In this document: in pieces, positions 8,701 through 16,400 of the stretch
Numbering within the stretch: the first letter of the stretch is position 1
Layout of the letters: every line of letters begins with the position of its first letter
From: JAPWJZ01 sp035626855
Lineage (GTDB): Bacteria > Pseudomonadota > Alphaproteobacteria > Micavibrionales > UBA2020
Assembly: GCA_035626855.1 (NCBI GenBank)
Contig: DASPMW010000128.1
Coordinates: 11,920-75,919, forward strand
Direction of reading: 5' to 3'
Length of the DNA: 64,000 bases
Translations under genes and position numbers: made by a program
Notes under the pieces: model-generated
Seen by the model: only the letters and a program-made list of their open reading frames with translations
Told to the model about the DNA's origin: nothing
Database searches by the model: none

Positions 8701-9906
8701 ATGGATATAGACCTCGCCCAGTGGCTCAACCTCGCGCTGCGCTGGTTTCATTTGATGCTCGGCATCATGTGGATCGGGGCGTCGTTCTATTTCGTATGGC
8801 TCGATCTTGCGCTGCGGCCCGCGAAGGAACAGAAGGACCGCGAGGCGGGTGTGAGCGGGGAAGTCTGGGCCGTGCATGGCGGCGGGTTTTACCACAAGAA
8901 GAAATACCTGGTCGCGCCGGAGGGCATGCCGGACGACCTGCACTGGTTCAAATGGGAAGCGTACCTCACCTTTATCAGCGGCTTCTTGCTGCTTTGCCTC
9001 ATGTATTACTGGCAGGCGGATCTTTACCTGATCGACCCGGAGCGCATGAATTTCACGCCGGCGCAGGCGACTTTTACCGGCCTTGCCTTCCTGCTCGGCG
9101 GCTGGTTTTTCTATGACGAGCTTTGCAAAAGCGCGATCGGCCAGAACGACAAGGCCTTTTCCGTCATCTGGGCGGGGGCGCTGATCTTCGCCGCCTATGC
9201 CCTCAGCCAGTTGTTTACGGGGCGCGGCGCATTCATCCATGTCGGCGCGATGATCGGCACGGCGATGACGGCGAATGTCTTTGCCGTGATCATTCCGAAC
9301 CAGAAGCGCGTGGTCGCGGCGCTGTTGCGCGGCGACAAGCCGGACGCGAAATACGGCAAGATCGCGAAGCAGCGCTCGATGCACAACAACTACATGACGC
9401 TGCCCGTCCTGCTGATCATGATCAGCAACCATTTCCCGGTGCTCTATGCCGGTGACTGGAACTGGGCGATCCTCGCGGGGCTCGCGCTGTCCAGCTGGCC
9501 GTTCCGGCACTTCTTCAACCTGAAGGATCGCGGCATCACCGCGCCGCGCTTCCTGATCGCCGGCATGGCGGGTTTCATTTTGACCATCTGCGCGGCATCC
9601 GGTTTGTTCGCGCCAGCAAAACCGGTCGCGGCCATGCAAGCGGTCAGTCCTTCGGAAGTGCGCAAGATCGTGCGCACGCATTGCAGCGGCTGCCACAGCG
9701 ACACGCCGGTGCATGACAGTGTCAGCGAAGCGCCGAAGGGCGTGGCGTTTGATACGATGGCTGAGATAAAGCAGTTCGCGCCGCGCATTATCGAGCAGGC
9801 GGTGAAATCCGACACCATGCCGCTCGGCAATGAAACCGGCATGACGAAAGAAGAACGCGCGCGGCTCGGCGACGGGCTCGCGGCGCTTTCCGGAAAACGC
9901 GATTAA
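8701..9906 (+). CDS. puuD: Urate hydroxylase PuuD (membrane urate oxidase with cytochrome c domain)
   Basis: A 401-residue inner membrane protein that oxidises urate to 5-hydroxyisourate. About eight membrane segments fill residues 10-305 (for example WFHLMLGIMWIGASFYFVW and GAFIHVGAMIGTAMTANVF, with conserved His). A soluble cytochrome c domain follows, with the heme motif CSGCH at residues 329-333 and a Met (DTMPLGN) as likely sixth ligand. In this family electrons pass through the cytochrome instead of directly to oxygen with release of peroxide, as in soluble uricase. It lies ahead of puuE and uraD. The ATG follows AAGGGAAGCGGAGCCGC, which offers a ribosome binding site. Confidence 0.93.
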   Translation: MDIDLAQWLNLALRWFHLMLGIMWIGASFYFVWLDLALRPAKEQKDREAGVSGEVWAVHGGGFYHKKKYLVAPEGMPDDLHWFKWEAYLTFISGFLLLCLMYYWQADLYLIDPERMNFTPAQATFTGLAFLLGGWFFYDELCKSAIGQNDKAFSVIWAGALIFAAYALSQLFTGRGAFIHVGAMIGTAMTANVFAVIIPNQKRVVAALLRGDKPDAKYGKIAKQRSMHNNYMTLPVLLIMISNHFPVLYAGDWNWAILAGLALSSWPFRHFFNLKDRGITAPRFLIAGMAGFILTICAASGLFAPAKPVAAMQAVSPSEVRKIVRTHCSGCHSDTPVHDSVSEAPKGVAFDTMAEIKQFAPRIIEQAVKSDTMPLGNETGMTKEERARLGDGLAALSGKRD

Positions 9907-9966
9907 CCGGAAAATAACCCGGCGCGGCTATATTGAAATCTTCGCGGTGGCAAAGCGGGGGAAAAT

Positions 9967-10131
9967 ATGGCCATATTCTCGGAAAAGCCGGCTTACAGGA
10001 TTTCGTCAACCGGCAACCTGCTTTGCGGCGCCGTCCCCATGCGGGTCAAGCTCGGCGCCAATGTGCAGAAAACTCCGGCCGCATGGGTGAGATATGGCTA
10101 CAAGGAAAAAGCGCAAACCGGCATCCGGTAA
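9967..10131 (+). CDS. Possible small protein between puuD and puuE
   Basis: A 54-codon frame (MAIFSEKPAYRISSTGNLLC...) opens five bases after GGGGGA, a good ribosome binding site, and has GC-rich third positions like its neighbours. It overlaps the puuE start by 38 bases in another frame. I recognise no family. It may be a coupling peptide for puuE translation, whose own binding site is weak, or chance. Confidence 0.3.
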   Translation: MAIFSEKPAYRISSTGNLLCGAVPMRVKLGANVQKTPAAWVRYGYKEKAQTGIR

Positions 10132-11083
10132 AAAGCCCGCGCTCTCGAAAACGCCGGTAAAAACCACCAGCAGCGACCCGCGCGACTATGTCGGCTATGG
10201 CGAGAACCCGCCGCATGCCAACTGGCCTGGCGGCGCGCGCATCGCCGTGCAGTTCGTCCTGAATTACGAGGAGGGCGGGGAGAACTGCGTGCTGAACGGC
10301 GACGCGGCTTCCGAAACCTTCCTCTCCGAAATCATCAACGCGCCCCGCATCGAGGCGCGGCATATCAGCATGGAGTCGCTCTACGAATACGGCACGCGCG
10401 CGGGCGTGTGGCGTCTCCTGCGCCTCTTCAAGAAATACAAGATTCCGGTGACCGTCTTCGCGGTCGCCATGGCGCTCGAAAAATACCCCGAGATCGCGAA
10501 AGTGTTCGTGCGCGAGGGGCATGAAGTCGCCTCCCACGGCTATCGCTGGATCAATTACCAGGATGTCGACGTCAAGACCGAGCGCGAGCATATGAAGCGC
10601 GCGATCGACATTATCGGCAACCTGACCGGCCAGCGGCCGCTCGGCTGGTACACCGGCCGCACCAGCCCGAATACGCGAAAACTGGTGATGGAGGAGGGCG
10701 GGTTCCTGTGGGACGCCGACGATTATTCCGACGACCTGCCGTTTTGGGTGAAGGACGGCGAACAGAAGCAGCTGATCGTGCCCTATACGCTCGATACCAA
10801 CGACATGCGTTTCGCGACCACGCAGGGCTTCAATTCTGGCGACCAGTATTTCGCTTACCTGCGCGACGCCTTCGACGTGCTGTACGAGGAAGGGGAGACG
10901 CGGCCCAAGATGCTATCGGTCGGGCTGCATTGCCGCATCGTCGGGCGTCCGGCGCGCATGGCGGCGCTCGAGCGGTTCATCAAGCATATCAAGTCCCACG
11001 ATAAAGTCTGGATTTGCCGCCGCGTCGATATCGCGAAGCACTGGGCGCAGAAGCATCCGTTCAAGGACAGCGCCAATGGATGA
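10094..11083 (+). CDS. puuE: Allantoinase, polysaccharide-deacetylase type (PuuE)
   Basis: A 329-residue cytosolic hydrolase that opens allantoin to allantoate. It belongs to the metal-poor polysaccharide deacetylase branch and not to the amidohydrolase allantoinases. Marks are YGENPPHANWPGGARIAVQFVLNYEEGGE near residues 36-65, EVASHGYRWINYQD near 143-156, GWYTGRTSPNTRKLV, DADDYSDDLPFW, and LSVGLHCRIVGRPAR near the end. Residues 2-28 form a Lys/Arg/Ala-rich tail that the domain does not need. The stop overlaps the start of uraD by eight bases, so the two are coupled. Confidence 0.93.
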   Translation: MATRKKRKPASGKKPALSKTPVKTTSSDPRDYVGYGENPPHANWPGGARIAVQFVLNYEEGGENCVLNGDAASETFLSEIINAPRIEARHISMESLYEYGTRAGVWRLLRLFKKYKIPVTVFAVAMALEKYPEIAKVFVREGHEVASHGYRWINYQDVDVKTEREHMKRAIDIIGNLTGQRPLGWYTGRTSPNTRKLVMEEGGFLWDADDYSDDLPFWVKDGEQKQLIVPYTLDTNDMRFATTQGFNSGDQYFAYLRDAFDVLYEEGETRPKMLSVGLHCRIVGRPARMAALERFIKHIKSHDKVWICRRVDIAKHWAQKHPFKDSANG

Positions 11084-11585
11084 CAAGCCATTGACGGTTC
11101 GTCCGCGCGACGTAGCGCTGGACGTATTCCTGCGCGTCTATGGCGGTATTTACGAACATTCGCCGTGGATCGCTGAAGCCGCCTATAAAAACGCGCTGCC
11201 AGTTGCGACGGTCGCCGAACTGCATGCGGCGATGGTAACGGCGGTCGCGGCGGGGACCGTGGAGCAGAAACTTGCCCTTATCCGCGCGCATCCCGACCTT
11301 GCCCCTGCGATCGGCACAGCCTTGACCGATGCTTCGGTGTCGGAGCAGAAGAGCGCGGGGCTGAAGGAATGCACGGCGGAAGAATTCGCGGAATTCCAGC
11401 GGCTGAACAAGGTGTATAAGGAAAAATTCGGTTTTCCCTTTATCGTTGCCGTGAAGGGGCTGAACCGGCATGACATTCTCGAGCGCTTTCGCGCGCGCAT
11501 GGGCAATACGCCCGACGCGGAATTTGCGACCGCCCTCGCGCAGATCGACCGCATTGCTTTCTTTAGGCTGATGGCGCTGCCTTAA
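11076..11585 (+). CDS. uraD: OHCU decarboxylase
   Basis: A 169-residue enzyme that decarboxylates 2-oxo-4-hydroxy-4-carboxy-5-ureidoimidazoline to S-allantoin, the step after uraH. The marks are YGGIYEHSPWIAEAAY near residues 23-38, with the family's catalytic His in EHSPW, IRAHPDLAP near 68-76, SAGLKECTAEEFAEFQRLNKVYKEKFGFPFIVAVKG near 90-125, and ILERFRARMGNT. Length equals that of stand-alone UraD. The start overlaps puuE by eight bases, and the TAA stop shares four bases with the stop of the convergent allantoicase gene. Confidence 0.94.
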   Translation: MDDKPLTVRPRDVALDVFLRVYGGIYEHSPWIAEAAYKNALPVATVAELHAAMVTAVAAGTVEQKLALIRAHPDLAPAIGTALTDASVSEQKSAGLKECTAEEFAEFQRLNKVYKEKFGFPFIVAVKGLNRHDILERFRARMGNTPDAEFATALAQIDRIAFFRLMALP

Positions 11586-12733
11586 GCCGCTTCCGTCCCG
11601 AACATCTTGAGCCCGTGGATGCCGCCGTTGTCGTAGTGCATGTAGAGCACATGCGTGACCTCGCCCGCATCGAACACGTCGCGGTAGCGGTGATAGGTGT
11701 CGGGCGACAGAGGCGCAAAGGGAATGATTTCCTTCCAGGGGCTGCCTTTGGGTACATGCAGGACGATCCTGAATTGCTCGTTATCCTTCACGCCCTTTTC
11801 CTTCAGGTATTTCTGGCTGAGCATGTAGTCCTTGAAATCCCTTGGCACCACCTGCTTCTTGCCGTCGAAGACCACACTCCATTTCGGGGCGAGCTGCATG
11901 AGGGCGTCGAGTTTCTTGCCCTTCGCCTTGCGCATATCAAGGCCATAGACATGCGCCGTCATCGGCGCGTTGAGGCGGTGGAGATAGGTGTCCACGATCA
12001 CTTCATCGATCACGGCGGGTTTTTTCAGGTGGAACAGCGCCTGTTCGCCATAGCCGGTGCGCGCCGATTCCCATCCATACATATACATCTGCTGCCGGTC
12101 GCCATCGACCGCGCGGTCGGGCACGCCGTAATGGATGTTGGAAACATGGCTGATCTTCGCACCCTTCAAAAGGTTCGGGCGCTCTGGGTATTGCAGGTCG
12201 GCTTCGACGCCGAAGAAGTTGATGCGCGAGAGGCCACCTTCGTAATAAAGCTCGACATAGACTTCCGTCGCCATGGTCGGCTTGATCTTGAAACTGTGGT
12301 CGCTGTCGGGCTTCAGGTTGGCGCGGCTGAGCACCTGCGCCTGCCCGCCTTCAAGGTCGTCGATGAGGAAAACCGAGGCCGCCTGCACCTGGTTGCCGGT
12401 GTACCATTTGGTGGAAATCGTGATGGTATCGATCACCGCGCGCTTTTTCAGCCCGATAATCATCCAGTTATGCGCGGCGTGGTTGAATTCAAGCGATTCA
12501 CCGTCCGCCGCGATGCGCGTCGCCATATGGCGGCGCGATTCATAGCCCCAGTATTTCGCGCCCATATGCGTGAAGTCGCCGCGGCAATCCTTGGGCTCGT
12601 CGGGCAGCATGGCTTCATGCGGGTTGGTGAAGTCGGATTCCGAATAGGCCATGAGGATGGCCGGGATGCGCACGCGCTTGCCGGCGGGCGGTTTTTTCGC
12701 TGACGTTTTCTTCGTTGCTTTTTTCGCGGCCAT
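11582..12733 (-). CDS. alc: Allantoicase
   Basis: A 383-residue cytosolic enzyme that splits allantoate to ureidoglycolate and urea. Two homologous halves are visible: YWGYESRRHMATR with HNWMIIGLKKRAVIDTITISTKWYTGN, and YGWESARTGYGEQALFHLKKPAVIDEVIVDTYLHRLNAP. This is the duplicated jelly-roll layout of the family. It ends with HVLYMHYDNGGIHGLKMFG. The start at 12733 is the ATG of MAAKKATKK. In-frame codons upstream would overlap the divergent gene's leader. The first 20 residues are Lys/Ala-rich and probably disordered, like the tail on PuuE. It is the only purine gene on the minus strand here. Confidence 0.88.
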   Translation of the reverse strand: MAAKKATKKTSAKKPPAGKRVRIPAILMAYSESDFTNPHEAMLPDEPKDCRGDFTHMGAKYWGYESRRHMATRIAADGESLEFNHAAHNWMIIGLKKRAVIDTITISTKWYTGNQVQAASVFLIDDLEGGQAQVLSRANLKPDSDHSFKIKPTMATEVYVELYYEGGLSRINFFGVEADLQYPERPNLLKGAKISHVSNIHYGVPDRAVDGDRQQMYMYGWESARTGYGEQALFHLKKPAVIDEVIVDTYLHRLNAPMTAHVYGLDMRKAKGKKLDALMQLAPKWSVVFDGKKQVVPRDFKDYMLSQKYLKEKGVKDNEQFRIVLHVPKGSPWKEIIPFAPLSPDTYHRYRDVFDAGEVTHVLYMHYDNGGIHGLKMFGTEAA

Positions 12734-12812
12734 ATGGCGCTGCCCTTCGCTTGTGTTGATGGGCTGATTTATGCAACGATTGCCAAAGCATTGCAACCCC
12801 TCGAGGGATATC

Positions 12813-13316
12813 ATGACGCGCCGCATCATAAAGCCGGAACCGCTGACGGCAGAATCCTTCAAGCCCTTTGGCGACGTGCTGGAAACCGGCACGGCGCGCG
12901 AATTGCGGCATATCAACTACGGCAATACCGAACGCTATCACAGCATCGCCAGCCTCGATTTATTGCAGGATGGCGGGAAACCGCTGGTGAGCATTTTCCG
13001 CTCGAAACCACTGCCGCGCCCGATTGAAATAAAGGTCATGGAGCGGCACCCCCTCTCCAGCCAGGCTTTCTATCCGCTCGACAATCATCCCTATATGGTC
13101 GTGGTTTCGCCGCCCGGAGATTTTGACGCGGGCGCGATGCGCGTGTTCCTCGCGGGACCGAAGCAGGGCGTGAATTACGCGCGCGGTACCTGGCACCATT
13201 ACAGCCTCGCGCTCGACAAGGTTTGCGACTTCCTTGTCATCGACCGCGGCGGGGCGGAAAAAAACCTCGACGAGGTTTATTTCGAAGGCGATGATGTTAT
13301 GGTCATCGATTATTGA
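12813..13316 (+). CDS. allA: Ureidoglycolate lyase
   Basis: A 167-residue cupin-fold enzyme converting ureidoglycolate to glyoxylate and urea, the last step of the pathway here. Segments typical of the family are IKPEPLTAESFKPFGDVLE near residues 5-23, ISIFRSKPLPRPIEIKVMERHPLSSQAFYPL in the middle (LVSIFRSK here), MVVVSPPGDFD, and GVNYARGTWHHYSLAL with the metal-binding-like HH pair, then DFLVIDRGG. The ATG at 12813 follows GAGGG by five bases. It is divergent from allantoicase with about 80 bases between the starts. Its product is the substrate of the malate synthase encoded 5 kb upstream. Confidence 0.93.
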   Translation: MTRRIIKPEPLTAESFKPFGDVLETGTARELRHINYGNTERYHSIASLDLLQDGGKPLVSIFRSKPLPRPIEIKVMERHPLSSQAFYPLDNHPYMVVVSPPGDFDAGAMRVFLAGPKQGVNYARGTWHHYSLALDKVCDFLVIDRGGAEKNLDEVYFEGDDVMVIDY

Positions 13317-13326
13317 CGTAACGCAT

Positions 13327-13344
13327 AAAGAACGCGCGTTCTTT
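13327..13344. promoter_or_regulatory. Perfect 18-bp palindrome between allA and the macroglobulin gene
   Basis: AAAGAACGCGCGTTCTTT is fully self-complementary and is flanked by TTGACG at 13313-13318 and CGTCAA at 13345-13350, which extend the symmetry with an offset. It lies just after the allA stop. There is no clean T-run, so it could be an operator for the next gene or a weak terminator. Confidence 0.45.
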
Positions 13345-13443
13345 CGTCAAAATTCCCAAATTTAACAATCCGTTAAGACCAGTCTGCGACGATCGGTGAC
13401 GATTTACACCAAGGATCGCGCGCCTGCGCGCGTCTTATGGCCA

Positions 13444-16400
13444 ATGCTGCATTTTCGCCGGAGGCTCTTCATGCCGTTTTTCGCTTTCCTCGCCCTGTTG
13501 TTCACGCTGCTGCTGCCGCAACCTGCAGCGGCCTACAGCGCGGACGACCTCGCGACGGCCGATAAATATTACGGCGAAAAATCATATCAGCTGGCGGCAG
13601 CCGAATACGAAAAGCTGCTCGACCAGAAGGCGGAGCCCGCGCTGATGCGCGAGGTCGCGTTCAAATGGGGCGACAGCGTCCTGCAGGCGAAGGACGAGGC
13701 GAAGCGCGACGCGGCTGAAAAGAAATTGCTGGAACTGGCGGGGGGCGAGACGCATGACCGCTGGTGGGCGGAATCCGGCACGACGCTTGCCATGAACTAT
13801 ATCGAGAAAGACCCCTACGGCAAGGCGGAGGAGATCAAGAAATACCTCGACGCCGCGCGCGACTGGTGGGCGGGGTCAAGCGATGTCGAGCTTGCGCGCG
13901 AGAAATTCATCACGACCAGTTTCGCGCTCGCCGATTTCATCACATCGCGCTGGGGATGGTACAACGCCGATATCCGCCCGATCCGCCTGAACGGCAAGCG
14001 TATCGCGCCCGCGCCGCAGCAACAGCCGGGAAATGCCGCGCTGCAGGTGCTGTTCGAGGAAATTTTAAAAGTCGCAAAGACGGAAGAACACAAAGCCCAT
14101 GCCCATTACGGCCTGGCCATGAGCTGGATGCAGAATTATTCCGGCGACCAGAAACTGCGCGACAAGGCGGCGGAGGAATTTGAAAAAATCACCGAAGACT
14201 TTGCCGACAGCGAATGGGCCGACGACGCCTGGTACCAGCTCGGCATGCTCTACGAAAACCAGTCGGATTTCGTCAAAGCGGCGGACGCCTATCGCGGCAT
14301 CGCGAAGCGTTACAGCGCAGGGCAATCGCAATGGCTGGATGATGCGAAGCGCCGCCTTGAATATATCGTCAACCCGTCGATGGGGCTCAGTCTTGGCAAC
14401 ACATTTATTCCGGGGTCGGAGATCCAGTTTGGCCTTAGCTGGCGCAACGTGAAATCGGCGCAGGTGGCGTTTTACAAGCTCGACCTGCCTGCCGAAATTG
14501 CGCTGAAAAACGACCAGAGCGGCTATTCGGGTTACCAGGAAGTGTTGCAGAAACTGGTGGAAACCGGGCGTTATAAATCGCTGCCGGTCGCGCTCAATAT
14601 TACCGCCGCGCTGAAGGAAGAGGGCAAGCACCAGCCCTATAGCGAATACAAAAGCCTCGCCGACTGGCGCAAGGACAGCGACGCGAAAACGAATCCCGAT
14701 GACGGAAAGCTGGCCGCAGGCGCCTACCTGATGCTCGTGACCGCGGCGGGTACGCAGCCGGCCTATGACCTTGTGCTCGTGACCGACGCCGCGCTGGTCA
14801 GCAAGGTTGCGAATGACCGCGCGCTGTTTTTCGCGATGGATGCGAAGACGGGCGCGCCACTTGCGGGGGCGCAGCTGCGCTATACCTACAGCTTTTATGA
14901 CGACAGCGGCAACACGCGCTGGGTCGCGGGGGAGGGCAAGGCCGGCGATGACGGGCTGCTGAAGGTCGATCTGCGCACGAGCTCGGCGCGCAGTTATTCG
15001 CAGCAGCACAACGTTTTCGCGGCGATGAGTTCCGGCAAGGGCCAGGCCTTTGTCCAGAACAGCTATTACAATTACTATAACAACGGCCGGGGTGAATGGT
15101 GGCTTTATGCCTTCACCGACCGTCCGGCTTACCGGCCCAACGAGACCGTGAATATAAAAGCCATGCTGCGCCAGCCGAAAGACGGCGGCTTCGTGACGCC
15201 CTCGGGGCTGAAGGTGAAGGCACGCATCTATGACGCGCAGGGCAAGCAGGTCAAGGAAGGCGATTATACGCTGAACGAATACGGCGTGCTCAACGATACG
15301 CTGGTGCTGGATGACAAGGCCACGCTCGGCGAATATTCGCTGCAGCTTTACTCCGCCGATGCCAATAACCAGCTGGCGGCCGTGCAGCTGTTCCGGCTGG
15401 AGGAATATAAACTGCCGGAATACACAGTGACCGTCACGCCTGCGCCGAAAACGGCGGAAAAGGGCATCGCGGCTTATCGCCTTGGCGATACGATCGATGT
15501 CAGCGTCGATGCGCAGTATTATTTTGGCGGGCCGGTCGCGGAGGCCGAGGTCGAATACCTTGTCTACCAGCAGCCGCTTTACCGCTATTACCGCCCGTGG
15601 CGCGCTTATAGCTGGTATTACGATGACCTGTACCCCCAGAATTACGGCTATGGCAATGGCGCGCTCGTCGTGCAGAAAAAAATCAAAACGGGGGCGGACG
15701 GCAAGGCGTCTTTCAAAATCGAAACGCCGAAGGACCAGGGCGACCTGCAATTTCATGTGGAGGCGCGCGTCGTGGATAAAAGCCGCCGCGAAATCCGCGG
15801 CACGGCGGATATCAAGGTCATGAAGACGGCCTTCTACGCGGTTGTCGAGGCGAAAGCCAATCTCTACCGCCCCGGCGACAAGGCGCAGGCGCTGATCAAG
15901 ACGCTGACGGCGGACGACGCGCCTATCGCGGTCGAGGGCAAAGTTACGATCCGCCGCAACAGCTGGCGCGATCCGGTATACCGCGAAGACAAGGTGGTGA
16001 ACCCGGGCGGCTATGACGGGCGCGAAATCATGACCAAATTCGTGAAAACCAACGACAAGGGCGAGGCGATCTTCGAATTCGAGCCGTCGGAAAACGGCTA
16101 TTACACGGTCGAGTTCACAGGCTTTGACAATGGCGAGCCGGTGACTGCCGCCGCGAATATCTATGTCTGCGACACCGATGCGACGAATATCGGCTATCGC
16201 TACGGCGGGTTGCAGATCATCACGGAAAAGGACACCTATCAGGCCGGCGATACGGCGCGCGCCATGATCGTTTCCGACGTGCCCGATACTTACGTGCTGC
16301 TGACGGTCGAGAGCGATAACCTTTACGACTACCGGCTGCTGCATATCGAGGGATCGGTGAAGCTGGTCGAGCTGCCCGTGCGCGGCAATTATGTGCCGAA

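Noticed and set aside
8126..8710. A 194-codon open frame with internal protein repeats (REILRCAQDDNDSG)
   Set aside because: It is the translation of the 210-bp palindromic repeat. The period is a multiple of three, so the frame stays open, but there is no start context or independent coding sign.
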